DNA of 38,528 nucleotides from an uncultured Cytophaga sp. (GTDB lineage: Bacteria > Bacteroidota > Bacteroidia > Cytophagales > Cytophagaceae): assembly GCF_937863595.1 (NCBI RefSeq), contig NZ_CALMGQ010000180.1, forward strand, positions 1-38,528, written 5' to 3'. Numbering within the stretch: position 1 is the stretch's first letter; every line of letters starts with the position of its first letter. Shown here piece by piece: positions 16,458-24,381 of the stretch. Below the pieces are notes generated by a model, which was not told the origin of the DNA, did not search any database, and was given only the letters and a program-made list of their open reading frames with translations. The translations under genes were made by a program, and so were the position numbers.

Positions 16458-18188
16458 TTATTCTATATTTTTTTCTTCAATAAGTTCGCCCTTCTTATAA
16501 ACTTCTTCTTTGATGAGTGTACCTAACTCACTATACATTTTTTGTATGCCTTCTTTTTTGTCATCGTGAAACGTTGCGGTAGAAGAAATTGATCCGTTAG
16601 AATGGTACCACGTACACACACCTTCCTTCCTATCATCAATCATTTCACATGTTGTATAAAGCTGACCTGATTCGAAGAATACTTTTTCAAGTCCGTTTAG
16701 TTTACCATTCTTATAATTTTTTTCTTGTAAAAGTGTATCTGATGCTAGAAAATACATTTTCCACACTCCTTCTCTTAACCCATTTTTAATCTCTCCGGTT
16801 TCAAAAATACCATCCGTATCTTCATAATAAGACACGTAAATACCATTACCATTTGAAACTTTCTTAGTACTATCTATATCCCAATTATTAAGAACCTTAT
16901 ATAAATTATTTTCATAGACACCTTCTTCATTCAAGATTCCACTAGAAGTATAAGCCTTCCATAGACCTACTCGCAGACCGCCTACTACATCTCCTTCCAA
17001 AATCGTTGTACCATTTTCAGCAAAACTTTTATATCGACCATTTCCATCTAAAATCAATTGATTTCCATTTTCATCCCAAAGATTATTAATGGCAATTGTT
17101 TTGTCTGCATTGTACGTTACTTGATTTACTAACTGCCCAGTTTCATTGTAATAATTCCATTGACCACTCTGCACACCATTATCCATTTGGCCTTCCGTAT
17201 TTAACTGGCCATTTTCAAAGTATGTTTTCCAAAGGCCAATTTGTGCGTTTCTATTATATGACCCGATTTGATTTAAATTTCCGTTATCATACCATGATTT
17301 CCATAAGGAGACCATTCTACTTCCAACAAAACTACCTGAATCACTTAAGGTTCCATTTTCGTGATATGTTAACCACACGCCATCTTCAAGTCCATTTTTA
17401 TACGAGCCGCTCTTGGATAATTTTCCTGTCTCAGTATACCACAACCATGTGCTATCTGGTTGTCCATTCATAAAAAAACCTTTCGTTTGAACGTTTCCAT
17501 TCTCGTACCAAAATGTCCAGGGACCAACTTCTTTGCCGTCTATTACTTCACCTTCTGATATTTTCTGACCCGAATCATTTTTATAAACTTTTATTCCGCC
17601 AGTTTCCCAGTTTAAGAAAAAGAATACAACAGATAAAATCAAAAGACATGCAATTGTTAAAGGCATTCTTAATTTGGAATATGCGGAAGGTGCACCATCA
17701 AACGCATCGTTAGTTTGCATGGATTGCACTTCTTCTTCAGAAAACTTTCTAAATGCAAATCGATATCCTTCATATATAGCGATACCATAAAATAATAGAT
17801 CCATAGGTTGAAAAGTATCAACAATAATTTCTGTTGTTATGGCAAGGTCTAAATAGGAAACCACCTCAAGATAACTAAGCGATTCTTGATTGGCTATAAA
17901 ACCAACTTGCGTAAATAAATTACCAACCATGCAACCCAATAAAGAAAGCACTGCACCCAAATAACCAAATTTGGCATCAACTCCTGCTCCAAAAAACCGA
18001 ACAGCATACCCAACGATGAAGCCAATACCTATGGCCATAAAACCTATTTGTCGTTCTATAGCAATTGTAATTGCAGCCCATAAAATGGCGCTGATTAAAG
18101 CAGCTAAGGTACCGCCGATTAAAGCGTAGGAAAAATCTTGATGTTGCCTGATTTTATCAAGTGTTTTGTTGTCTAATTCTGTTGTCAT
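16458..18188 (-). CDS. Membrane protein with MORN-type (YwqK-like) repeats
   Basis: It is 576 residues. Residues ~20-195 contain four to five hydrophobic segments; the middle part (FIVGYAVRFFGAGVDAKFGYLGAVLSLLG) is of a kind seen in small bacterial membrane domains, and a further helix ends at ~193. The rest consists of about thirteen MORN-like repeats of ~22 residues (e.g. GPWTFWYENGNVQTKGFF, GLWKTYFENGQLNTEGQM, GVWKMYF), as in YwqK-type proteins. The repeats form a long beta-sheet that probably lies on one side of the membrane and binds lipid or protein. YwqK repeats are sometimes labelled antitoxins, but no toxin neighbour is seen, so that label should not be applied here. It is a single gene, with terminator hairpins after the stop. 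Confidence 0.8.
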   Translation of the reverse strand: MTTELDNKTLDKIRQHQDFSYALIGGTLAALISAILWAAITIAIERQIGFMAIGIGFIVGYAVRFFGAGVDAKFGYLGAVLSLLGCMVGNLFTQVGFIANQESLSYLEVVSYLDLAITTEIIVDTFQPMDLLFYGIAIYEGYRFAFRKFSEEEVQSMQTNDAFDGAPSAYSKLRMPLTIACLLILSVVFFFLNWETGGIKVYKNDSGQKISEGEVIDGKEVGPWTFWYENGNVQTKGFFMNGQPDSTWLWYTETGKLSKSGSYKNGLEDGVWLTYHENGTLSDSGSFVGSRMVSLWKSWYDNGNLNQIGSYNRNAQIGLWKTYFENGQLNTEGQMDNGVQSGQWNYYNETGQLVNQVTYNADKTIAINNLWDENGNQLILDGNGRYKSFAENGTTILEGDVVGGLRVGLWKAYTSSGILNEEGVYENNLYKVLNNWDIDSTKKVSNGNGIYVSYYEDTDGIFETGEIKNGLREGVWKMYFLASDTLLQEKNYKNGKLNGLEKVFFESGQLYTTCEMIDDRKEGVCTWYHSNGSISSTATFHDDKKEGIQKMYSELGTLIKEEVYKKGELIEEKNIE

Positions 18189-18385
18189 AATAAATAGTTT
18201 AAAAAGAATGTAAAGAATATATGGAGCAAATTACAGAATAATTTCGAAATACAGTCACGTAATTTCGTTTGCGATTTCTACTATTAAAATGAACACTTAC
18301 TAAATTCCTATGTTCAAAGATGAACGACATCTAATACCTATTCTCGATAATAATTTGTACTTTTATATGAACGCAATAGAATCGT

Positions 18386-19147
18386 ATGGATGCAACAACT
18401 TTTTATATTCTATTCATCATCTTCATCGCCACCCTGGTTCGCTCTACGTTTGGGTTTGGCGAATCTTTAATTGCTGTTCCCATATTATCGTTTTTTATAC
18501 CTATAGAGCAAGCCGTTCCACTTTCGGTATTGATATCTATTTTTATTGCAGCAGTAGTCGTCATACAAGACCACAAACAAATTCAGTATAAAAGCGCAAC
18601 GGGTTTAATCTTATATGCTATTCTAGGTATTCCTATCGGATTATTATTACTCGTATATGGCAATGTATCCCTTGTAAAAATTATTTTGGGCATACTGATT
18701 ATTTTATTTGCAAGCTATTCGCTGTTTTCAAAAAAACCGTTAACAGTAAAATTTGATGCTAAAATATGGCTTTTTATTTGTGGATTTGCATCGTGAATTT
18801 TAGGAGATACCTATGGTTTAAATGGCCCGCCACTTGTCATCTATGGAAATATACGTAAGTGGTCAGTCCAGCATTTTAGAGCTACTCTACAAGCATATTT
18901 CCTACCCATCAGTACAATTGGAATGTTTGGTTATTGGTATCAAGGATTATGGAATACAACGATTACTTATTATTTCCTCATTTCACTTCCTGTTATCATT
19001 CCTGCTATTATTATGGGTAGGTATTTCAACCATCAATTAAAAGGTGATATGTTTTTAAGGTATATCTATATCGGACTCATTTGTATTGGGACAGTTTTAA
19101 TAGGCCAATTTTGTTATTTTCAAATACTTATTCTTCAGCAACAATAA
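18386..19147 (+). pseudogene. TauE/SafE family permease, interrupted by an in-frame TGA
   Basis: Residues 1-136 begin the fold (RSTFGFGESLIAVP is the family's first signature) and stop at a TGA at 18794-18796. The same frame continues without any shift as ILGDTYGLNGPPLVIYGN, the family's second signature, and runs to 19147 with the remaining membrane segments, about 253 codons in total. The family normally has Gly at the position of the TGA, so a single GGA-to-TGA change explains it. The family exports sulfite, sulfoacetate or other organic anions. Other genes here end in TGA, so readthrough by a changed code is not supported. The 3' end overlaps the convergent AbiEii remnant by 20 bases. Confidence 0.85.
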
Positions 19148-19517
19148 ATAGTTTCAGCACTTCATTCCAATAAAAAAGTGCTTCCCCTTTTTCGACGAAC
19201 TTTAATTTTTTGTTCAGAAAATTATATTCCGGATGCGTAACTAGATATTCTGTAGTAGGGATGTTTTCGTTGAACTTACTAAATGTACCTTTGTAATCCC
19301 TCAAAATTACTACAGCAATATATGCAGCTCTTGCACTAGCCACTAGAGCCTTCTCAATTTTAAAATTCCCATCAAAAACAAAACTGCCAAACTGATTCAA
19401 CCCTTTTATTAATTCATCATATTTAGCTTGGTCACCAACTAATTGCTTTTCTCTTCTCGCAAGTAGTATTCCAGTTTCAATCGTATCTATTAAGATTTGT
19501 TCCGTGTTTAGTTGTTT
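19128..19517 (-). pseudogene. C-terminal part of AbiEii-like protein, out of frame
   Basis: The frame is open from 19517 to the stop at 19128 and reads QLNTEQILIDTIETGILL, then ARREKQLVGDQ..., and further helical sequence ending KLFIVAEE. The first usable start is a TTG at 19400, but protein-like sequence extends about 38 codons upstream of it, right up to the stop of the nucleotidyltransferase gene. This indicates that it is the severed C-terminal end of that gene. Adding one A to the A5 run at 19519-19515 would join both parts into about 370 residues. It could alternatively be a separate small gene with a non-standard start, but this is less likely. Confidence 0.6.
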
Positions 19518-20239
19518 TTAGCCCTATACTTAATTTCTTCAACAGCTGTTAATCCGAATGATTGTTTTACCAACTCTATATCATCTATTAATTCAAACAA
19601 GGTTGAAATATCAAATAGCTGTTTAATAATTTCTTTTTCTTTTCCTACCTGGTAAGGCACACCAACTGTATTCGGTGCGTATGCAGTAAGCTTATCACCT
19701 GTTATAGAATTCACACAAGGCATCTTCACCAGCAAGGTCTCACCATCAATCTTAATCCATTCCGTAACAATTGGTTTGTCTATAACTACAGGATACGGAT
19801 TTTCTGCAAACAATACATCCAACAATATTTCTCTTTCTGGATTCTCAATTACTTCGTTTTTATTCTTAGTTGGTGCGTTTGATTTATATATAAACTTATA
19901 GTGTGCTTTAGGTACACCTATTTTGTAGCTTCTCCTTTCGTCAAGTTCCATTCTTATAAAGGAACTTCCTTCAGCAATTTTTATTAAATAGCTTTCGAGT
20001 TTTTCTTTATCTATTGTTGGAGATACAATAATATCTATATCAACTGAAAAGCGTGCAGGTTTTTCTAACAGTAATAATAGACTGGTACCTCCTTTAAAAA
20101 TAAAATCAAGTTCTGTTTGTTTTAACTGCTCCAACAGATACAAGGCATAAATCATACTTTCTATGATACTGGGATCCTTCGCATATTTAATACGCTTTGC
20201 CTCCAGCCACTGCTCCGATAAAGATACTTTATCAATCAT
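19508..20239 (-). CDS. AbiEii/AbiGii-type nucleotidyltransferase toxin, probably truncated by frameshift
   Basis: A 243-residue protein with the nucleotidyltransferase signature GGTS (50-53) followed by FSVDIDI (Asp67 and Asp69, metal ligands), a third acidic strand ILLDVLF (Asp141) and a GDKL motif (181-184). AbiEii-type toxins transfer NTP to tRNA or related targets and block growth on phage infection. The start (ATG 20239) directly abuts the stop of the upstream antitoxin gene. The frame ends early at RAKNN, and the missing helical C terminus continues in the -1 frame (19517-19128). Catalytic motifs I-III are retained, but the toxin is probably inactive or altered. Confidence 0.85.
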   Translation of the reverse strand: MIDKVSLSEQWLEAKRIKYAKDPSIIESMIYALYLLEQLKQTELDFIFKGGTSLLLLLEKPARFSVDIDIIVSPTIDKEKLESYLIKIAEGSSFIRMELDERRSYKIGVPKAHYKFIYKSNAPTKNKNEVIENPEREILLDVLFAENPYPVVIDKPIVTEWIKIDGETLLVKMPCVNSITGDKLTAYAPNTVGVPYQVGKEKEIIKQLFDISTLFELIDDIELVKQSFGLTAVEEIKYRAKNN

Positions 20240-20986
20240 TTATACCTTTGTTCGTATGTCCGTTTCATTTGTTAGGTATTCTTTTAGTGCATCTGCCCTA
20301 CCTCTTCTTTTTGCATACGCATAAAGCTTTGATAAGTCAAGTGTATATTTATTATAAGCGTTATTAATAATGTGCGCTAATTCACTACCTTGATACGCTG
20401 AAAATATTTTTTCATCTGAATAAATATCTACAACCAATTTTTCTAACGTTGTAGTAGGCACACCATCAAGTATCTGCACGGGTGCTTTAGAAATTAATGA
20501 TCTTAAAACAACAGCCTCTTCTCTTTCTTTCACATATCGCTCTAATTCTATTTCCGATGGTTGTAAAAATACGTCTGTCATTCTTATGTCCTGCAAATAA
20601 TGAAACACTGGTTCTATAGCATCTTTTTCAACTTCTAACAGCGTAATGTATTTGATAGGAATATGCAACATAAACTCATTTAATAGTTTAGTGTTCCAAA
20701 TACAAAGTTTAAGCCCAGGAAATTGTTGCAATAAAATTTTGTGTAGATTTTTAGTACTATCACTTACTTCCGGATAAAAATTAGGGATGTAATCCAATGT
20801 ATATAATCCAGCTGCCAACGATCTAATTATGTGCTTTGCTTTGAGGTCATAAATCCGCCATCTAAAAGTAGCTTCTTTTAACTCCGGCTCATACGCACAA
20901 TAAAGCGCATACAATTCCTTCCGGGTAAATGATTCCCGATTTTTAAATCGCTCTTGTAACTGTTTTATGATAAAGTCGGTCGACAA
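20240..20986 (-). CDS. AbiEi-type antitoxin (DUF6577-like), DNA-binding
   Basis: The N-terminal ~80 residues form a winged helix (RKELYALYCAYEPELKEATFRWRIYDLKAKHIIRSLAAGLYTL), and the C-terminal part is the helical antitoxin domain with VPTTTLEKLVVDIYSD. AbiEi represses its own operon and neutralises AbiEii. No ATG exists in the first 100 codons. A TTG at 21010 lies within the predicted -7 element, so the in-frame TTG at 20986 (M-STDFIIKQL) is preferred; 21010 would give 256 residues. It lies immediately upstream of the toxin gene, with no gap. Four copies of a 15-base operator occur just upstream. Confidence 0.82.
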   Translation of the reverse strand: MSTDFIIKQLQERFKNRESFTRKELYALYCAYEPELKEATFRWRIYDLKAKHIIRSLAAGLYTLDYIPNFYPEVSDSTKNLHKILLQQFPGLKLCIWNTKLLNEFMLHIPIKYITLLEVEKDAIEPVFHYLQDIRMTDVFLQPSEIELERYVKEREEAVVLRSLISKAPVQILDGVPTTTLEKLVVDIYSDEKIFSAYQGSELAHIINNAYNKYTLDLSKLYAYAKRRGRADALKEYLTNETDIRTKV

Positions 20987-21007
20987 TGGATTACGTTTTG
21001 GTTTATA

Positions 21008-21015
21008 CAAATATA
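21008..21015 (-). promoter_or_regulatory. -7 promoter element of the AbiE operon
   Basis: TATATTTG on the minus strand fits TAnnTTTG. The operator array begins 5 bases further upstream, so a bound repressor would cover the -33 region. Transcription would start near 21001, which argues against translation starting at 21010. Confidence 0.6.
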
Positions 21016-21019
21016 CAAT

Positions 21020-21116
21020 CTATTTCAAACAATGGACAGTAAAATATATTTATTGTCCATTGTTTGAATTCAAATAATAGACAATATATATAAAATTTGT
21101 CCATTGTTTGAAATAG
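21020..21116. promoter_or_regulatory. Operator array of four 15-base sites (AbiEi autoregulation)
   Basis: The sites are TTCAAACAATGGACA (21024-21038, +), TGTCCATTGTTTGAA (21054-21068, inverted), TTCAAATAATAGACA (21069-21083, + with two changes) and TGTCCATTGTTTGAA (21098-21112, inverted). They make two inverted pairs with 15- and 14-base spacers, and the inner two abut exactly. The outer arms extend to 19 matching bases. Known AbiEi proteins bind two inverted repeats in their promoter cooperatively, which fits well. Confidence 0.8.
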
Positions 21117-21182
21117 ATCCAGTATCAAATTGACCCATATCGATAAAATCATTTTTTCTAAAAAAAACATACCCACATTCTC

Positions 21183-21216
21183 GATTCGCGAATCACAAAT
21201 TAATGTACTATATTTG
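21183..21216 (+). promoter_or_regulatory. Promoter and palindromic operator of the winged-helix gene
   Basis: GATTCGCGAATC (21183-21194) is a perfect 12-base palindrome placed where the -33 region would be, and TATATTTG (21209-21216) is a perfect -7 element. This suggests autorepression by the downstream winged-helix protein. Transcription would begin near 21221-21223. Confidence 0.55.
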
Positions 21217-21220
21217 TATC

Positions 21221-21730
21221 ATGAAGAAACACAATGGAATGCGTCCTCATGATATACTTGTGCTACTTAAGATTATATCTCTAGGTGAATACTCCTATTT
21301 AAAGGATCTTAGTAACCAACTAGGCATAAGCCCCTCTGAAATTACAGAATCGGTAAATCGATCTGTATTAGCGGGATTAATTGCTCAAGATAAAAAAACA
21401 GTTATGCGCAATACCTTGTATGAATTTCTTATACATGGACTACCTTATGTCTTCCCACAAAAACCCGGAGCAATTGTACCAGGAATACCAACGGCTCACT
21501 CGGCACCACCATTAAACAAAGAATTCAAAAGTTCTGAAATGTATGTATGGCCTGACCCTAAAGGAGAAGTAAAGGGACAAGAAATTATACCTTTCCATCA
21601 AGGCCAACTTAATGCAGCAAAGGACGATTTAAAACTCTATGAATTGCTCGCATTAACAGATGCCTTGAGAGTTGGTAAAGCACGAGAAAAGCAACTAGCT
21701 GCAGAAGAATTAAGAAAAAGAATACTATGA
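21221..21730 (+). CDS. Winged-helix DNA-binding protein of a nucleotidyltransferase pair
   Basis: About 170 residues with a helix-turn-helix at the N terminus (DILVLLKIISLGEYSYLKDLSNQLGISPSEITESVNRSVLAGLI), then a Pro-rich middle (KPGAIVPGIPTAHSAPPL) and a charged helical C terminus. ATGs at 21203, 21221 and 21239 are in frame. The -7 element (21209-21216) excludes 21203; 21221 would be leaderless, and 21239 (MRPHDILVLL) is also plausible. The last codons overlap the next gene by 4 bases (ATGA), a toxin-antitoxin-like arrangement, but that gene is truncated. It is divergent from the AbiE operon. I infer a regulator/antitoxin role from position. Confidence 0.75.
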   Translation: MKKHNGMRPHDILVLLKIISLGEYSYLKDLSNQLGISPSEITESVNRSVLAGLIAQDKKTVMRNTLYEFLIHGLPYVFPQKPGAIVPGIPTAHSAPPLNKEFKSSEMYVWPDPKGEVKGQEIIPFHQGQLNAAKDDLKLYELLALTDALRVGKAREKQLAAEELRKRIL

Positions 21731-21846
21731 GTTATCATGAAAATATAGTCAGACTAAAGTCTGTTGCAAATGCATTAGGAACACTAAAAGACAACGTAGT
21801 ATTTGTGGGTGGCGCAACGGTATCTCAAACGACCTTAAAAAGTTAA
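21727..21846 (+). pseudogene. Truncated nucleotidyltransferase (first 39 residues)
   Basis: Starting by a 4-base overlap with the winged-helix gene, it reads MSYHENIVRLKSVANALG and then DNVVFVGGATVS, and stops at 21844-21846 after TLKS. VVFVGGATVS is the first motif of MNT/AbiEii-type nucleotidyltransferases (GG followed by S), normally followed within about 20 residues by a DxD that is missing here. No continuation is seen in any frame in the 140 bases before the next gene, so the rest has been deleted. Confidence 0.7.
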
Positions 21847-21990
21847 AGAACATAGTAGAGTATGTTTGAAAATACGTTTACTGACCATCAAAAAAATACA
21901 TAAAAGTATCACTAATTTCTATTACCTAAATACACAAGATAAATATCACTTTCGCTTCAGCATGCAGAACAAGCATTCTTTTAAAAAATT

Positions 21991-22935
21991 ATGTTAAAAC
22001 ATATTATTATACTCATGTTGATTGGAGGCTTTTGGTGTTGCAAAGATGCAGTAACTAAGGAGGAAATCAGAATCGTTACACAACGAACTTTGAGTTATTC
22101 GGATTCAATGCAAATTAGAATTGACAGTTTATTAAAAAAGTCTTATCCCATTATGGGATATAGATTTATTATTACAGGCGATTTCAACGGTGACCATAAA
22201 CAGGACACGCTGATTGAGCATTATACAGATTCTTTAAAAATAAAAGAAGTAGCAAAGTATGATTCTACCTTTGATTATTTCGATTCATGGTTTGTGGCTG
22301 AAAGATTAAATAAGAAATCATTTTTATCGAATAAAAATAATTCCGTCACAGAAATAACAGGTGGGATATTAGGATTCTCTTATATTGAAAATTGTGGAGA
22401 TATTACTGGCGATGGATTTGATGATCTATTTGTTGTTCCTCATCGTGGTGGAGCTTCCAATTGTGTCGATGGAAATTTTTATACTTTTAAAAACAATGCA
22501 TGGAAACAGTTATGGAATATCCCTGTTTGGCAATGGCAATTCCCGCCTACACCAAATGCTTCAATGCAACCTGGATTATTTGGAAGTTTCGATGTTGGTA
22601 TGGTAGATAGTGATTCTATAAATCATTTATTAGAAAATCAACTCAAAACATTTCATTTCATAAAACACCATCCAGACAAGTCTTTTGAATACGAATGTCG
22701 CAACCCCTTAGATTTTGAATACCCAGATGATTCAACAGAGGAAGAAGAACAGAAATACATATTAAAAAGATTCAGTCCAGTAACTATCGATAAAAAACTC
22801 TATCTACAAGACTTACAGAATAAAAACACCTATTATGGTAATGTAACACACATGAAATCCGACAATCAATGGATGTACGTTTTCCCCTATTATGATTATG
22901 CAGAAATCTTTCTTGTACGAAAGTATTATAACTAA
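21991..22935 (+). CDS. Putative lipoprotein with FG-GAP-like calcium-binding loops
   Basis: A 314-residue protein with a hydrophobic N terminus (MLKHIIILMLIGGFWCC) whose Cys can serve as a lipid anchor. Two Asp-rich loops, GDFNGDHKQDT (~63-73) and GDITGDGFDDLFVV (~137-150), match the DxNxDxxxD calcium pattern of FG-GAP/VCBS-type repeats. The C-terminal half contains Trp/Phe/Tyr-rich beta strands. Such proteins are common periplasmic or surface proteins in Bacteroidota, with no assigned function. No promoter was found and the gene appears monocistronic. Its start (ATG 21991) is preceded by stops in all frames nearby. Confidence 0.7.
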   Translation: MLKHIIILMLIGGFWCCKDAVTKEEIRIVTQRTLSYSDSMQIRIDSLLKKSYPIMGYRFIITGDFNGDHKQDTLIEHYTDSLKIKEVAKYDSTFDYFDSWFVAERLNKKSFLSNKNNSVTEITGGILGFSYIENCGDITGDGFDDLFVVPHRGGASNCVDGNFYTFKNNAWKQLWNIPVWQWQFPPTPNASMQPGLFGSFDVGMVDSDSINHLLENQLKTFHFIKHHPDKSFEYECRNPLDFEYPDDSTEEEEQKYILKRFSPVTIDKKLYLQDLQNKNTYYGNVTHMKSDNQWMYVFPYYDYAEIFLVRKYYN

Positions 22936-22973
22936 AAAGGAGTTAACAAATTATCCTTACAGTTAACAATAAA

Positions 22974-23007
22974 AAATCCCCTGATGCACTAAGCTTTCAG
23001 GGGATTT
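22974..23007 (-). terminator. Terminator of the tRNA-Ser gene
   Basis: AAATCCCCTGA (22974-22984) pairs with TCAGGGGATTT (22997-23007). On the minus strand the stem is followed by a T6 tract, immediately downstream of the tRNA. Confidence 0.85.
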
Positions 23008-23009
23008 CG

Positions 23010-23096
23010 TAGAGAGGAAGAGATTCGAACTCTCGGTACGGTTACCCGTACACACGCTTTCCAGGCGTGCTCCTTAAACCACTCGGACACCTCTCT
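23010..23096 (-). tRNA. tRNA-Ser(GGA)
   Basis: On the minus strand the 7-bp acceptor stem AGAGAGG/CCTCTCT, TGTCCGAGTGGTTTAAGGA (D arm), anticodon stem-loop CACGC-CTGGAAA-GCGTG (anticodon GGA), a long variable arm (GTACGGGTAACCGTAC) and the GAGAGTTCGAATCTC T arm are all present. The long variable arm fits serine. CCA is not encoded. The discriminator base is A. Confidence 0.95.
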
Positions 23097-23432
23097 ATGT
23101 GGTAAATTCAAAAGTCCAAAAACAAATTCCAAACACGTGGTTGGTCGAAAAGACACAACCATGGCTAAACAAGTTTTCTTCCTTTTTGAATCGGGATACA
23201 AATTAACGCTTTTATTCTAGTAAATCCTAGTGAGCGAAAATGATTTTATCCTTTAGAACTGCCCTTAATAACAAGTATATCCATTTAATTATCAAATGTT
23301 TAATTACTTGCAAGCAATACGTTGTACTGAATACTCCGTACTTATTTACTTTCTTTAAACATGCGCCTAAAAAAACAATCTATTTCCCGCCGTTTGGATT
23401 TTGTTGTTTGTTGTTTGGAATTTAACCAGCTA

Positions 23433-24200
23433 CTATCTTCTAAATAAGGTTCTACTATTGGTCGTTGTTTGCTCTATTACAGCCTCTTTGGACATCTCCA
23501 ATATATCTCCAATTTTTTGTGCCACCTCGTTGATGTAGATGGGCTCATTGCGCTTGCCTCGATGAGGGACAGGTGACAAATATGGACCATCGGTTTCTAG
23601 CACAACCTGACTGATACCAATCTCTTCTATGAGCGCATCCAAACCGGCTTTCTTGTAGGTTACGACTCCACCTATACCAATCATCCAACCATAGGATTTC
23701 AATACCGTTACCTCTCCGATTGAACCCGAAAAACAATGGAACACACCTTTCAATCCTCTTTGCATAAAAGGCATTAATACCTCCAAGGATTCTGCGTTCG
23801 CTTCCCTACTATGAATTACAATGGGCACGTTGTAGGTTAAGGCCCATTCTGCTTGCATTGCAAGAGCTTCTTGTTGTTGTTTCAAAAAACTTTTATCCCA
23901 ATGCAAATCAATACCTACTTCACCAATGGCAATGAACCGTCTTCGTTTCAATTCTTGTTCAATAACAGCGAGTTGTTCTTTATAATCTTCTTTCACATAA
24001 CAGGGATGCAAACCCATCATAGCAAAACAATAATCTGGAAAATCCTTTTCAACTGCATACATAGACTCAATCGAATGCACATCTAGATTGGGCATATAAA
24101 ATGCTTCTACCCCACTATCAATTGCTTGTTGGATGAGTGTATTTCGGTCGGCTTTATACTCGTCTGAATATAAATGTATGTGCGTTTCTATAATTCCCAT
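23433..24200 (-). CDS. tatD: TatD family deoxyribonuclease
   Basis: A 255-residue metal-dependent hydrolase of the amidohydrolase fold. The metal ligands are visible: THIH (His7, His9), Glu94 (IGEVGID), His130 (VIHSR), His155 (FHCFSG) and Asp204 (ETDGPYL). The length and motif order match TatD-type 3'-5' exonucleases, which act in DNA repair or fragmentation. It is the last gene on the minus strand before the tRNA. About 180 bases separate it from the glycosyltransferase upstream, so it may have its own promoter. Confidence 0.93.
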   Translation of the reverse strand: MGIIETHIHLYSDEYKADRNTLIQQAIDSGVEAFYMPNLDVHSIESMYAVEKDFPDYCFAMMGLHPCYVKEDYKEQLAVIEQELKRRRFIAIGEVGIDLHWDKSFLKQQQEALAMQAEWALTYNVPIVIHSREANAESLEVLMPFMQRGLKGVFHCFSGSIGEVTVLKSYGWMIGIGGVVTYKKAGLDALIEEIGISQVVLETDGPYLSPVPHRGKRNEPIYINEVAQKIGDILEMSKEAVIEQTTTNSRTLFRR

Positions 24201-24381
24201 GTTGATAATTATGAGTTATAAATTATGAATTATTATAAAATTAACTATTAACGCTTCCCTTCTTTTAATATAATAATGAAAGCGTAAACATTTTTTATTA
24301 GAAATTATTAAGCCAAATACCTCTGTTACTAATGAAAAATAAATGACACCTAATACAGCATTCATAATTCATAACAAATAA

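Noticed and set aside
16458..18188. Calling the MORN-repeat protein an antitoxin because of its YwqK similarity
   Set aside because: No toxin gene is adjacent, and the N-terminal membrane domain and length differ from YwqK.
18794..18796. TGA in the TauE/SafE gene read as selenocysteine or as a sense codon
   Set aside because: The family has glycine at this position, no selenocysteine hairpin is evident, and several genes here end in TGA as a normal stop.
19515..19522. Programmed -1 frameshift in the AbiEii gene at T AAA AAC
   Set aside because: A good slippery site needs XXXYYYZ; here the first slot would pair with TAA, so slippage by the P-site tRNA is poor. A lost A in the run is simpler.
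22989..23201. Minus-strand open frame over the tRNA
   Set aside because: It is contained largely in the tRNA-Ser gene.
24201..24381. ATAATTCATAA-like sequences in inverted orientation at both ends of the spacer
   Set aside because: They are simple AT-rich sequence with several mismatches; not enough to call a repeat element.
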